From the NCBI GenBank assembly GCA_934320845.1, contig CAKRFU010000005.1, positions 62,001 through 126,000 of the forward strand: 64,000 bases of DNA, read 5' to 3'. Positions 19,868-28,903 of this stretch are shown piece by piece. This DNA is from an uncultured Lachnospiraceae bacterium (lineage in GTDB: Bacteria; Bacillota; Clostridia; Lachnospirales; Lachnospiraceae). The position numbers and the translations under genes were made by a program. Within the stretch, counting starts at the first letter, position 1. The number at the start of each line of letters is the position of its first letter. The notes below the pieces were generated by a model. It did not search any database. It had not been told where the DNA came from and saw only the letters and a list, made by a program, of their open reading frames with translations.

Positions 19868-20245
19868 CTATTCTGCTTCAGATTGAAGCCATTCAAGTAT
19901 GCATTTTTTACACATTTCCCTAATTTTATTGTTATCGCTTTCACCAGTACAAGGACACTCTTCCAAATTCATAGATTCAATGCAACTGCCAAATAGCACA
20001 CTCGCTAACTCTCCATCCGACATATTTCTGATTTTATCAGCGTTAGTCGTTCTAAATTCAGATGAAATAATTTCCAGTGTTACATCTGTAATAAGCCCAT
20101 CTCCATAGCCGTCTAGCTTTGCCTCTTCAATACTACCAATAAAATTACCATTTAAAGATAAATTCATCATCCTTGGTTTTCCTGTAGCTCCATATCTATT
20201 TTCTTTTGTATCAAGAATTTTTATTAAATCATTAACTTTTATCAT
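19868..20245 (-). CDS. Hypothetical phage protein with C-terminal cysteines (125 aa)
   Basis: Start ATG 20245, after GAGGTAGAG. N-terminal half with beta pattern (GNFIGSIEEAKLDGYGDG). The C-terminus has CPCTGESDNNKIREMCKKC, a possible metal site. It sits between the YopX gene and the helicase gene, overlapping neither. No family recognised. Confidence 0.6.
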   Translation of the reverse strand: MIKVNDLIKILDTKENRYGATGKPRMMNLSLNGNFIGSIEEAKLDGYGDGLITDVTLEIISSEFRTTNADKIRNMSDGELASVLFGSCIESMNLEECPCTGESDNNKIREMCKKCILEWLQSEAE

Positions 20246-20270
20246 TTTCTCTACCTCACTTCTTTCAGTT

Positions 20271-22148
20271 TTACATCTCAAACGGATTTTCTATATCGTC
20301 AGTTACATTTATAAATCCCTCTAGGCTCTGTTGATGTGGCTCTTTGGGTTCCCAGCCTACTTCATATTCAAAATCAGGCTTACTCCTGTCCCTCAATCTT
20401 CGTGACTTCTGACTGTACCACAACTCAATGCCATCTTTCTTGGTCAGATTTCCGAACCATCTATTTTTACTTATCGAGAGAAAATTGTGATTTTCAACAT
20501 CTTCATCACGCTTAAATGTCATAACAACATCTGCGGCATTGGTTATATCTCCAGAACCGCTAACTGCATCATTTTCATCTTTTGTCATACTATTTTTTCT
20601 CGGATGCGCAACTAAGATAACTACCACATCAAGCCTTTTTGCAAGCCTGCTGAGTTTCTTTACAAACTTACTTTGACATCTGTACTCATCCTTATCCATA
20701 TCAACATCTAATGCAGTCATAAGATTATCTACTATAACTAGGTCAATACCATACTGCATGATAGAATTTTCTATTGTGGTAATAAGATCCGTCAGTTCAT
20801 CATCATCAACTACATTGTTATCATAAATATAAAACTTCCCACGATACCAATCGTCTATAAGATCCTGATTGCTATTTGTAATAAATCGTCTTATCTCACC
20901 ATCTCTGTTCGGCTGCTCAACGATATAGTTCGGACCGGCAATTTGAAAATCAATCCATGACTTAAATTGCCAATCAGGGAGTTCCCCTGAGTATGCAAAT
21001 ATCTTCTTACCTTGCTGAAGTGCTGCGACACATATCTCATTTGCTACAGTAGACTTTCCCTGTCCTCTTTTACCGGTAAGAATTACAAGCTGGCCGCCAT
21101 ACAAATATCCACCTAAAAAGGCATCTAACTGACGGAACCCTGTTCTGAATTTTGGAATGTCTTTCAAATCTCTGCGTTTTACATCTGCAAGTTCTTTTAC
21201 CTGTTTTACCGGCAATTCAATGGCATTTTCGACAGCGTTACGAACCGCATCTTTACCATGTTTTACAAGTATTTCATTTGCATCCTTACACTCTTGATAA
21301 TCCTCATATCTCACATGCTTTATCTTGCCCGGAAATCGTTTTACAAGTTCGTCTAACAATGTTATATAACCATGTTCATAATCACCGAATACGACCAATT
21401 CTTCAAACTGACACCACCAATTCCATACATAAGGAACCCATGTAAAACCTAATGCTCCATTTGGAACACTGACCGCATTTTCGATACCTGCTTCTGCAAC
21501 AGATAATGAATCCATCTGTCCTTCACACATCACGATACATTTATTTTCCATATTGCACTGTTTCATACCAAATAAAATTGGCTTGCAGTCCTTTTCCATC
21601 CATTCTTTTGGAGATGCTTTCTGCTGTCCGTCTTTATCTACATAGGTTTTTCCTTTGAAAAATGTCGTGTCACGATATTTGACATATTGCAGCTTGCCAT
21701 CTTCATCAAAGAACGGAAATACAAGCACATTTTCTTGTCTGCTATGTGTTGTAAGTTCATACTTCCTTGCTGTTTCTTCCGATATTCCTCTGCCTTGCAA
21801 GAATTTGATTGATGACTCTTTTGGAACTAACGGTTCTTTCGGAGTCTGCAACCTGCGATACTGTGTTTTATGCATATAATATTCATCCACATCTCTTGAC
21901 AAATGAAAATCAAAATCTCTTGCAAGAGTAATCATATTACCGCTTATTGCACAACTTGCCCTTAAACATTTAAACTGGCCGCTTTTAAGATTTATAGAAA
22001 AAGTTCCCTTATCTTTTCCACCCCTACCGCCATGACAATACGGACAAGTTATAAACTGTAATTCTTCACCTCTTTGTTTTACCTGAATATGTACATGCCT
22101 TGCAAAATTGTAAGCATCTTCTTCTGTAAACTCATATAGCTTTCCCAT
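20271..22148 (-). CDS. Phage primase-helicase (Twinkle/gp4-like)
   Basis: About 625 residues. N-terminal CHC2-type zinc finger (CPYCHGG ... CLRASC), then a TOPRIM domain (VMCEGQMDSLSVAEAG, GDYEHG) and a DnaB/RecA-like helicase domain with Walker A TGKRGQGKSTVAN and Walker B LVIVDNLM. These fused proteins prime and unwind at the phage replication fork. Start ATG 22148 is preceded by AAAGGAG. The gene follows the initiator-like gene, with a 4-bp gap. Confidence 0.92.
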   Translation of the reverse strand: MGKLYEFTEEDAYNFARHVHIQVKQRGEELQFITCPYCHGGRGGKDKGTFSINLKSGQFKCLRASCAISGNMITLARDFDFHLSRDVDEYYMHKTQYRRLQTPKEPLVPKESSIKFLQGRGISEETARKYELTTHSRQENVLVFPFFDEDGKLQYVKYRDTTFFKGKTYVDKDGQQKASPKEWMEKDCKPILFGMKQCNMENKCIVMCEGQMDSLSVAEAGIENAVSVPNGALGFTWVPYVWNWWCQFEELVVFGDYEHGYITLLDELVKRFPGKIKHVRYEDYQECKDANEILVKHGKDAVRNAVENAIELPVKQVKELADVKRRDLKDIPKFRTGFRQLDAFLGGYLYGGQLVILTGKRGQGKSTVANEICVAALQQGKKIFAYSGELPDWQFKSWIDFQIAGPNYIVEQPNRDGEIRRFITNSNQDLIDDWYRGKFYIYDNNVVDDDELTDLITTIENSIMQYGIDLVIVDNLMTALDVDMDKDEYRCQSKFVKKLSRLAKRLDVVVILVAHPRKNSMTKDENDAVSGSGDITNAADVVMTFKRDEDVENHNFLSISKNRWFGNLTKKDGIELWYSQKSRRLRDRSKPDFEYEVGWEPKEPHQQSLEGFINVTDDIENPFEM

Positions 22149-22152
22149 GCGG

Positions 22153-22851
22153 CTACTCCTTTGCATCCCAGTAATTCATTGCCGGTTCATCATCTTCATG
22201 TCCTATCTGATCCGGTCCTGTATCAGCTTCTTTTTCTTTAACCTCATAATCCGTAAAAATATTTTTATGCAGCCATGTGTCCGGACAATTTAAATACTTC
22301 GGATTTTCATCTGCTTTATCCTTTGCATACGCTTTTGCTGAAGCAATCAACATATCTTCGGAAATACCCTGCATAATCAACATTGCATACTCCTGCTCTG
22401 CCATTGCCTTATGCTCTTTTCTCGGATATGCTTTCCAAAATTCCTCAAACTTCTCTACAACCTTAATCTGTGGAATATTAACAACTGGTTCTGCCGTTTT
22501 TCCCTCTTTGCAGCCAAGAGTATATACATTGTCACAAACCTTTAATTTTTTGTATTCGCTCTGATGCACAGTAGGCTTGTACCTGTCTTTTCGTATGGTA
22601 TTGCATATCCGCCAATGTGCCACCACTACCAAACCATTTGACATCTGCAACAAATAACCTCTGTCAAACAATATTTGATAATCTTCCTGAGATGCTTCAA
22701 CAACCTTGCGTATTCGATTTGCATTATTCACAAACCCATCATCATCTGCTTCCATACAGATATGCAGATAAAGCCCCTGTGCTGATAATGGAAGTTCTAA
22801 AAAATCATCACTTTCCACTACTTCACGTGAAAACATTCTTTTTTCTGCCAT
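22153..22851 (-). CDS. Phage replication initiator-like protein
   Basis: 232 residues. The N-terminus (FSREVVESDDFLELPLSAQGLYLHICMEADDDGFV) is the winged-helix start common to phage replisome-organiser proteins. The C-terminus has the WxAYPRKEHK motif and helices seen in such initiators. It lies directly upstream of the primase-helicase. It probably binds the origin and loads the helicase; this is inferred from context. Confidence 0.8.
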   Translation of the reverse strand: MAEKRMFSREVVESDDFLELPLSAQGLYLHICMEADDDGFVNNANRIRKVVEASQEDYQILFDRGYLLQMSNGLVVVAHWRICNTIRKDRYKPTVHQSEYKKLKVCDNVYTLGCKEGKTAEPVVNIPQIKVVEKFEEFWKAYPRKEHKAMAEQEYAMLIMQGISEDMLIASAKAYAKDKADENPKYLNCPDTWLHKNIFTDYEVKEKEADTGPDQIGHEDDEPAMNYWDAKE

Positions 22852-22852
22852 A

Positions 22853-23272
22853 TCAGTCCTCGCTTTCTAAAAATTCGGCATTGTCAAATATATTGCCAAT
22901 AACCTCAATTTCAAAACTTTTAATGCTCCATAAATTCCATTGAGCACCAATAGGTAAATAATTGGACTTAATGCAAATCCAAGAATAACGATAATAATTC
23001 TTTTGCCAAAATGCTTTATAAAGATTCCCTTTCTCATCTTTTACAATGTCATTCTCCCAAATTAAATCACCATTCTTATCCTTTAAGCCTGTGCATTGAC
23101 AAATTGTATCTTTCTTTACTTCTATAATATTTGATGTTGAAAACCAAAAGGCTAATATTTTGCTCGCATGATTCGGAATAATCAAATAAGTATCATTTAT
23201 TTCAACAAGTTGCCCCTTAACCCATCTGTCAGTATCATCAAACTTAGCCTTAAATAAATATCTATCTACCAT
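22853..23272 (-). CDS. YopX-family phage protein (copy 2)
   Basis: 139 residues from ATG 23272 (GGGAG site). VDRYLFKAKFDD start, the core CQCTGLKDKNGDLIWENDIV and the EVIGNIFDNAEF end match the first YopX protein at 19353. The N- and C-terminal strands are well conserved and the middle has diverged, so it is an old duplication rather than a recent one. Confidence 0.85.
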   Translation of the reverse strand: MVDRYLFKAKFDDTDRWVKGQLVEINDTYLIIPNHASKILAFWFSTSNIIEVKKDTICQCTGLKDKNGDLIWENDIVKDEKGNLYKAFWQKNYYRYSWICIKSNYLPIGAQWNLWSIKSFEIEVIGNIFDNAEFLESED

Positions 23273-23286
23273 GTTTTCTCCCTTTC

Positions 23287-25005
23287 TCATGCAAATGCTA
23301 ACTGTCCATTTTTCTCCATAGCAATATTGTTTTTAGTAATATTCGGCATTCTCTCTGCCACACACATCTCTGGAAGATTCGACCTTACCAATGCTGCAGG
23401 TATTGGCGGACATACTGCATTCCCACATCTTCTTACCTGCTCACTTCTTGGGTAAGTATTGCCCTCAAAATCGTGGTCAATGATATAATCATCTGGGAAT
23501 CCTTGACATCCATAAAGCTCTCTTGGTTCTAACATTCTTAAACCAATATCAACAATCTTATAATCCACACCTTTTATAGTCACAAGTCCGAATCTATCCT
23601 TTGAAGTAATAGTATCTAATGGCTCCTTAATACTATGAGCAGTTCCATTTCCGTAATATTTCAGCAAAAATGCTCTTACTTCTCCGAAATGTCCATCTCC
23701 TGCTGTGATTGTTGGTAATGGATTTTCAACACTGTCACCAGCTCCGGTATATCCACCGTCATAATATTTATGTAAGAACGATGTAACTAACCCATATCTA
23801 TTCGAGCTGTCAACTGTCATAATAGGATCTTCTATAGTTTGTCCTCTTGCACCATCCTTTGTTGTTTCAGAATGGTATTGAATTAGTGTTGGACTGATTA
23901 AGCAATGCTCATTCTTACTTACAATGGTAGTAAGAGGATCTCGAACATCTTTACTCCTATCCTTTGTGAATCCGGTCTGCCCAATCTGTACCATATACGG
24001 TTCCACTATTCCATATCCATGCTTTCCAGTTATTGTTGGCAGAGGCTCTTTGATATCGTTTTGTCTACGCTCTCCACCATGATTACATTGAATGATAAAA
24101 GGCTCTGGATTATCCAAAACAAATTTTATCAATCCTCTTGCAATTCGTTGCATTGTCTTTGGTGCAAGTGGACGAACCGCACGAATACCATATTTTCTCT
24201 TAATTTCCTGTGACGTATCAAAAATAGATGGACATGGTCGGCTGAAATCAATCTGTGTATATGCTCCAACATATGGTTTTAGCAAGCCAGCTTTTACTTC
24301 TTCGCTGTTTCTGGGCGCATGTGTTGGCTCCGGCCATGTAATAGTTCTACCGTCACATCTTGCAATCATAAAAAAACGTTTTCTCATAGTCGGTGCACCA
24401 TAATCTGCCGCAACAAGTTCTCTTGTCTCAATTTCATATCCGAGTGCTTCAAGTTGCTTTCTCCATCTTCTGTATGTCTGACCTTTTCTTTTAGGGTCAG
24501 GCTGAAATATCTGCATATTGACCGGTACGACTTCTCCCGGCTCAGCAATCCTGTTTTTTTCATGTTTTTCTGTTGTATTTACAATCACACGCCCAGTCTT
24601 TTTATCACGAATAGGAACACATGGCCCCCATGTCTGAAATTCTTCTACATTCTCTAGCATAATAACTCTAGGTCTTACAAGAGCTGCCCATTTCAAGACC
24701 ACCCATGCAAGACCACGGATATTCTTTTCTACAGGTTTACCACCTTTTGCTTTTGAAAAATGTTTACAGTCAGGCGAAAACCATGCAAGTCCAACAGGAT
24801 ATCCATCACAGGCTTTAACAGGGTCAACTTCCCATACATTTTCACAATAATGTTTTGTATGCGGATGATTTGCTTTATGCATCCGAATTGCTTCTGGGTC
24901 ATGATTGATTGCAATGTCAACACTTTTTCCCGTTGCAATCTCAATGCCGGTACTCGCACCACCACCGCCAGCGAAATTGTCGACTATCAATTCTCCGTTA
25001 ATCAT
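23287..25005 (-). CDS. C5-cytosine DNA methyltransferase, phage type
   Basis: About 572 residues from ATG 25005 (GGGGG site). Motif I DNFAGGGGASTGIE, catalytic loop FSPDCKHFSKAKGG, motif VI ENVEEF, motif VIII-like TMRKRFFMIARCDG, and motif X CGNAVCPPIPAALV. Between VIII and X are five imperfect repeats of the form PLxTIT..KDxxGLV, replacing the usual single target-recognition region. It overlaps the adenine methylase by 4 bp (ATGA). No restriction partner is nearby, so it probably protects phage DNA. Confidence 0.93.
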   Translation of the reverse strand: MINGELIVDNFAGGGGASTGIEIATGKSVDIAINHDPEAIRMHKANHPHTKHYCENVWEVDPVKACDGYPVGLAWFSPDCKHFSKAKGGKPVEKNIRGLAWVVLKWAALVRPRVIMLENVEEFQTWGPCVPIRDKKTGRVIVNTTEKHEKNRIAEPGEVVPVNMQIFQPDPKRKGQTYRRWRKQLEALGYEIETRELVAADYGAPTMRKRFFMIARCDGRTITWPEPTHAPRNSEEVKAGLLKPYVGAYTQIDFSRPCPSIFDTSQEIKRKYGIRAVRPLAPKTMQRIARGLIKFVLDNPEPFIIQCNHGGERRQNDIKEPLPTITGKHGYGIVEPYMVQIGQTGFTKDRSKDVRDPLTTIVSKNEHCLISPTLIQYHSETTKDGARGQTIEDPIMTVDSSNRYGLVTSFLHKYYDGGYTGAGDSVENPLPTITAGDGHFGEVRAFLLKYYGNGTAHSIKEPLDTITSKDRFGLVTIKGVDYKIVDIGLRMLEPRELYGCQGFPDDYIIDHDFEGNTYPRSEQVRRCGNAVCPPIPAALVRSNLPEMCVAERMPNITKNNIAMEKNGQLAFA

Positions 25006-25832
25006 AATTGCCCCCTTGTAACATAATCCTTTAAAGTCATCTGTCCCTTTTGATAATTCATCCACACGACTTCAATTCTTTTTTTTCCATGTTCTGCACA
25101 GCTATTAAATGTTGTTTTATGCCACTTCCTTAGATATTCGTTATATAAATCTGATTCATATCCTGAAATCATAATTTTTGCTCTGCTGTTTACTATTGTT
25201 CTTAATAATTCCTCATGATCTATATCTGACATTTCATGCTTATATTGACTCCCAGCCCTGGTATTTAATAAATACGGCGGGTCTAAGTACATAAATACAT
25301 TTTCATAATCAAATCTCTTAATCACTTCCAATGCTGGACGATTTTCAATCTGTACCTTACGAAGCCTCTCCGCTATGTCAATAATCCACGTAGGCAAGCG
25401 ATACCAATTCCATAATGCATAAGCTCTTTCCCTGCCCTGTACATCATTTTTCCAGCCAACTTTATTGTCATTGGTACGAAATCCATGTCCCTGCCAACAC
25501 TGAATTAGAAATCTCAATGCCTTATGATATGATTCATCTATATCTAATTTATATGTATCTAACTTATATGTATTTTCATATTTTTCACGGCTAAAAGGTG
25601 TAGTCATTACCATTGCAGCTAATCGAGCTGCATCCTCTTGTATACATCTAAAAAGATTCACAACATCATGTGCTAAATCATTGATTGTCTCAATATCAGA
25701 TTCTGGCTTATTGAATAAAACTGCTCCACTTCCGAAAAACGGTTCTACATAGCTGTGATGTTCCGGTATCATTTCCACTAACTGGGATGCTATATTCCAT
25801 TTGCTTCCTGGATATTTTAATACTGCTCTCAT
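25002..25832 (-). CDS. D12-class N6-adenine DNA methyltransferase (Dam-like)
   Basis: 276 residues. KYPGSKWNIASQLVEMIP with YVEPFFGSGAVLFNKP (SAM-binding), and DPPYLLNTRAGSQYKH (catalytic DPPY). This is the order of class alpha (Dam/DpnM) enzymes. It is the first gene of the methyltransferase pair. A perfect 14-bp palindrome lies about 30 bp upstream. Target sequence unknown. Confidence 0.93.
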   Translation of the reverse strand: MRAVLKYPGSKWNIASQLVEMIPEHHSYVEPFFGSGAVLFNKPESDIETINDLAHDVVNLFRCIQEDAARLAAMVMTTPFSREKYENTYKLDTYKLDIDESYHKALRFLIQCWQGHGFRTNDNKVGWKNDVQGRERAYALWNWYRLPTWIIDIAERLRKVQIENRPALEVIKRFDYENVFMYLDPPYLLNTRAGSQYKHEMSDIDHEELLRTIVNSRAKIMISGYESDLYNEYLRKWHKTTFNSCAEHGKKRIEVVWMNYQKGQMTLKDYVTRGQL

Positions 25833-25860
25833 ATCTTTCTAAAGGAACCGATGCATCTTC

Positions 25861-25874
25861 ACTCTGGCCAGAGT
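25861..25874. promoter_or_regulatory. Perfect palindrome upstream of the adenine methylase
   Basis: ACTCTGGCCAGAGT, a 14-bp perfect dyad, 29 bp before the methylase ATG (minus strand). A candidate operator or 5'-UTR hairpin. Confidence 0.4.
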
Positions 25875-25900
25875 TCCGACTCCTTTCTATTTATAATATC

Positions 25901-25929
25901 TTTACATTTTTTTATTTTTATGGTATAAA
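25901..25929 (+). promoter_or_regulatory. Sigma-A-type promoter of the tRNA-like RNA
   Basis: TTTACA (25901) and TATAAA (25924) with a 17-bp spacer on the plus strand, about 7 bp before the inferred start of the tRNA-like transcript. Confidence 0.65.
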
Positions 25930-25935
25930 ATAATA

Positions 25936-26064
25936 GTACTTTATGTACATCTCATATGAGCGTATGGCGGAATTGGTAGACGCGATAGTTTGCCAAACTA
26001 TTATCTTAATGATGTGCGGGTTCGAGTCCCGCTACGAATGTACTGCACCTAATAAATTAGGTGC
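25936..26064 (+). ncRNA. tRNA-like RNA: Leu-type body, GCC anticodon, interrupted acceptor stem
   Basis: A complete tRNA body at 25958-26040: D-arm (GCGGAATTGGTAGACGC, Leu-type), anticodon stem ATAGT/ACTAT with loop TTGCCAA (anticodon GCC at 25992-25994), a 14-nt class II variable region, and T-arm GCGGG TTCGAGT CCCGC. The acceptor stem is abnormal: only CGTA/TACG pairs next to the body. Beyond it the 5' strand carries a 10-nt palindrome (CTCATATGAG) before GTACAT pairs with ATGTAC (26038-26043). It has its own promoter and terminator and runs opposite to all neighbours. No CCA is encoded. It is either a degenerate phage tRNA or a tRNA-mimicking RNA. Confidence 0.7.
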
Positions 26065-26069
26065 TTTTT
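26045..26069 (+). terminator. Rho-independent terminator after the tRNA-like RNA
   Basis: GCACCTAAT/ATTAGGTGC stem with a 2-base centre, then TTTTTA. Confidence 0.8.
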
Positions 26070-26206
26070 ATATGTCTCACAACCTTTAACTGCAACTATT
26101 CAAACCATTTTCACCAGTGCTTACTCACCTACACATTCAACAATATCAATCCGATTTTTTAACTCTTTAATCGTTTTCTTTTCATCTATAATATTTGTCT
26201 CGCCTG

Positions 26207-26470
26207 TTACTCTTTTTCCATGACTTCTTTCACAACACTTACAATCTGCTCTGTCTTAACAGCTCCAATACCTTTAATTGAAAGTAACTTTTCTGTGAGC
26301 AAATCAAAATCCATCTGCTTTTTACTGAATTCTGTCTTTGCTATCGCCTGTGCCGCCCCGTCCTTAAGTCCGCTTTCATACAATGAGCGTGCAAACTGTT
26401 CCATCTGATTATGGTCATATCTTTTAATATCCTTATATTTTGCCCTATTGATTAACTGCTGTTTTGCCAT
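26207..26470 (-). CDS. Small phage protein with helix-hairpin-helix-like C-terminus (87 aa)
   Basis: Start ATG 26470, after TGGAGGG. The C-terminal LLSIKGIGAVKTEQIVSVVKE has the GxG hairpin of helix-hairpin-helix DNA-binding motifs. The N-terminus is basic and helical. It follows the sigma-factor gene, with a 13-bp gap. Function unknown, possibly DNA binding. The 137 bp between its stop and the tRNA terminator hold no convincing gene. Confidence 0.65.
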   Translation of the reverse strand: MAKQQLINRAKYKDIKRYDHNQMEQFARSLYESGLKDGAAQAIAKTEFSKKQMDFDLLTEKLLSIKGIGAVKTEQIVSVVKEVMEKE

Positions 26471-26483
26471 AAAGTCCCTCCAA

Positions 26484-27011
26484 TCAATCACAACATAACA
26501 TCTTTTCTACACGCCTTTTTACTCTGGAAACATTCGCCTGAGTCACACCCATTATTTCAGCGATTTCCCGTTGCTTAAGACCAATTTCAAAAAATTTCAA
26601 CACTTTTCTATCCGTTTTTCCTAATTCTTGTACAACTTCTGCATACATTATCCTGCTTATGGCTTCACTCTCAACAGATTCTGCTGACTTTATCTGTTCC
26701 AAAAGAGTAATTTCCTCTCCATCTCCATCATCATGCTTTAATCGTAATGGTGCATCATAGCTTATAATATTGCTGTCCAATGCTCGTTTCTGCCTTTTCT
26801 TCGCCACAAAATCTTTCATTATCTCATTCCTTATGCACTTATAAGCAAATGTAGAAAAAGTATATTTCTTTGAATCATATCCTATAGCAGCATTACACAA
26901 ACCAATAGCTGCTATATCATAATTATCTTCAACAGATAACCCCATGTTGTTAATAACAAGATATATAAGCGAGTGATTATCTTCTACTAACTTTTTTTGT
27001 TCATCCGTCAT
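26484..27011 (-). CDS. Phage-encoded sigma-70-family factor
   Basis: 175 residues from ATG 27011 (GGAAGGGAG site). Region 2 (LIYLVINNMGLSVEDNYDIAAIGLCNAAIGYDSKKY, FSTFAYKCIRNEIM) and a region 4 helix-turn-helix (LKQREIAEIMGVTQANVSRVKRRVEKML) are both clear. It may direct RNA polymerase to phage promoters, which matters because several plus-strand units here lack obvious host promoters. It overlaps the nuclease gene by 11 bp. Confidence 0.9.
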   Translation of the reverse strand: MTDEQKKLVEDNHSLIYLVINNMGLSVEDNYDIAAIGLCNAAIGYDSKKYTFSTFAYKCIRNEIMKDFVAKKRQKRALDSNIISYDAPLRLKHDDGDGEEITLLEQIKSAESVESEAISRIMYAEVVQELGKTDRKVLKFFEIGLKQREIAEIMGVTQANVSRVKRRVEKMLCCD

Positions 27012-27603
27012 CTTTGCTCCCTTCCAATAATTCAACAACTTTAGCCCCTGCCTCATTAGGATGGCAGAACATAAAGCGTACCCCGTATTCCTTTTCCATA
27101 GTAATCATTGCTTTTGCGAGTGTTTCACCCTTTGTTGGTGGTCTTTTTGGCAATGCTACATGCTGCCATTTTCCAAGATTATGCATAAATTTAATCTTGT
27201 TATAACGGTACAATCTAGGATTTTCCCATTTCGATAAATCGCCGATACAAGTTACTCCATCTTCATTCTCTACAAGAATATACAACTGCACTCCATTGTT
27301 CTGTGCTAATACACATTCATCTCGAAATCTGTCATGTGATTTACCACAAATATTATTGACTATCTCACCAATATTCTCTTTTGTGTCTACTGCTACGGAA
27401 TATGTACCAAGAAAATCCATCTTCTTTGGCTTGATATTTCGTTTTTCCTTGCGTTCCAACACATTCATAGCTTTATCATTTGCAGTGATATAATCTCCGA
27501 CAGGAAGCGGTACACGCATAACATCAATACCATTTTCATAAAACCATTGATTTTTAACTGTATGCTTTTCCTCTTTCTGCCCCATATCCTCCAAGATAAT
27601 CAT
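27001..27603 (-). CDS. ERCC4-type (XPF-like) nuclease
   Basis: 200 residues from ATG 27603 (AAGGAG site). MRVPLPVGDYI, LERKEKRNIKP (ERKxxxD-like catalytic cluster) and DRFRDECVLAQ are the marks of the ERCC4 nuclease fold in phage recombination modules. It lies in a run with SSB, RecT and the SbcC-like ATPase. It probably processes branched or broken DNA ends. Confidence 0.8.
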   Translation of the reverse strand: MIILEDMGQKEEKHTVKNQWFYENGIDVMRVPLPVGDYITANDKAMNVLERKEKRNIKPKKMDFLGTYSVAVDTKENIGEIVNNICGKSHDRFRDECVLAQNNGVQLYILVENEDGVTCIGDLSKWENPRLYRYNKIKFMHNLGKWQHVALPKRPPTKGETLAKAMITMEKEYGVRFMFCHPNEAGAKVVELLEGSKDDG

Positions 27604-27663
27604 CAAATACTCCTTATCACAGGGCAGCCATAAGACTGCCCCTTTTATAAAATAATGCAAAGC

Positions 27664-28380
27664 TTATGCAATCACAGTAAACTGCTCTAAGTCGTTCAGC
27701 TCATGCTCCAAATACTCTTTGATATTTGCCATTGCATTAAGTCTCCATGCACCTCCATCAGCTTCAAATAATGCACACTGCACTCCATCGTATTTATCTT
27801 CTTTCATACGGAAAACGAACTGGCTTTCAGGCTGTTTCACCTCTGTAAAAGTACGATACGGCTTTAAAGTAACCGGACTTGGGATTATTGCATCACTCTT
27901 AGATGCAAGACCTGTCTTAACTGTAGCTTTCTGTGATACTCCATCATCTCCATAGTCAGCAATCGTTCCACCCTCTACTGTTCCTGCAAACTTCAAAAGC
28001 AAATCAGAATCATTATTTGGAATAAACTTTGACTGCACACCAATGATAAAGTTTTCATGGTCAACAAATTTGTTGAACGGAAACTGTGGAAGCTCCGCAT
28101 TAACCTCTACCATATATTCACGAACTCTGTCCAAATCCAAATTAGAATACAGTTTTACCTTTGTTGGACTTACTACATGAACAATCATTTTTTCTTCCAT
28201 AGCATCAGACTTTGATTTTATGTAATCAACCAAACTACAAAGAGTTGTCAGTTCAATTGCTGTTGCCTTTGGGTTATGACAGATACGATATAATGACTTG
28301 TCCGAATATTTTTCCCCATCTACCTCATTTATTTTTGGCTCACTTAACCCAACGATATACTGTAATGCTTCCTTAATCAT
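27664..28380 (-). CDS. Conserved phage protein, DUF2303/YfdQ-like
   Basis: 238 residues. The C-terminal pattern YRTFTEVKQPESQFVFRMK and CALFEADGGAWRLNA recalls the YfdQ/DUF2303 family of phage proteins, from memory and with moderate certainty. No catalytic motif. It lies between the nuclease and the 'replication terminator'-like gene, within the recombination block. Confidence 0.6.
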   Translation of the reverse strand: MIKEALQYIVGLSEPKINEVDGEKYSDKSLYRICHNPKATAIELTTLCSLVDYIKSKSDAMEEKMIVHVVSPTKVKLYSNLDLDRVREYMVEVNAELPQFPFNKFVDHENFIIGVQSKFIPNNDSDLLLKFAGTVEGGTIADYGDDGVSQKATVKTGLASKSDAIIPSPVTLKPYRTFTEVKQPESQFVFRMKEDKYDGVQCALFEADGGAWRLNAMANIKEYLEHELNDLEQFTVIA

Positions 28381-28396
28381 ATTTACCTACCTTTCT

Positions 28397-28825
28397 TTAC
28401 GCCTGTTTTGCGGCTCTTAAATCTATCACACTGTCTTTCACAACTTCTCCGGTTTCTGTATCAACAATATTTCCATCTACCTCAACCGTCTTATCTTCCG
28501 TGTGCTGCTCTACATCTTCAAACGACATCTGTCCCCTGATGCCTGGACCATATTCCTGTGCAAAAATCTCACCAGTAGATACATCTTTCTCCGTACAAAA
28601 CTTTGTACTTACCGGTTTAACTGCTGCCAGCTTTGTGTCTACCGAAATATCACAAGTACAATCTGTCCTATCCTCATTCTGTATAAATGTGAGAGTAAGA
28701 TTTATCTTTCTCTTATTCTTCCATGGAGTATTTGGGTCCTGCATATTTTTCATAACCTGTTCAAAAGCCTGATTGACTTTTTCCTGCAATGCTCCGCCTG
28801 CTACATCATGTAAACTTATTTCCAT
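28397..28825 (-). CDS. Phage 'replication terminator protein'-like
   Basis: 142 residues. The start ISLHDVAGGALQEKVNQAFEQVMKNMQDPN and the strand KRKINLTLTF resemble proteins annotated by that name in Firmicutes phages; real activity is unproven for this group. The C-terminus is acidic (VEQHTEDKTVEVDG). In the same run as SSB. Confidence 0.6.
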   Translation of the reverse strand: MEISLHDVAGGALQEKVNQAFEQVMKNMQDPNTPWKNKRKINLTLTFIQNEDRTDCTCDISVDTKLAAVKPVSTKFCTEKDVSTGEIFAQEYGPGIRGQMSFEDVEQHTEDKTVEVDGNIVDTETGEVVKDSVIDLRAAKQA

Positions 28826-28903
28826 ATGTAATCCTTTCTGTTGCTTTATTTATTCAAAGCACTTTGATATAATTTAATAGTTTTGTGCCTTTACGGTCAT
28901 GCC

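Noticed and set aside
26070-26206. Small minus-strand ORF after the helix-hairpin-helix gene
   Set aside because: An open frame of about 29 codons exists, but there is no start codon with a ribosome site.
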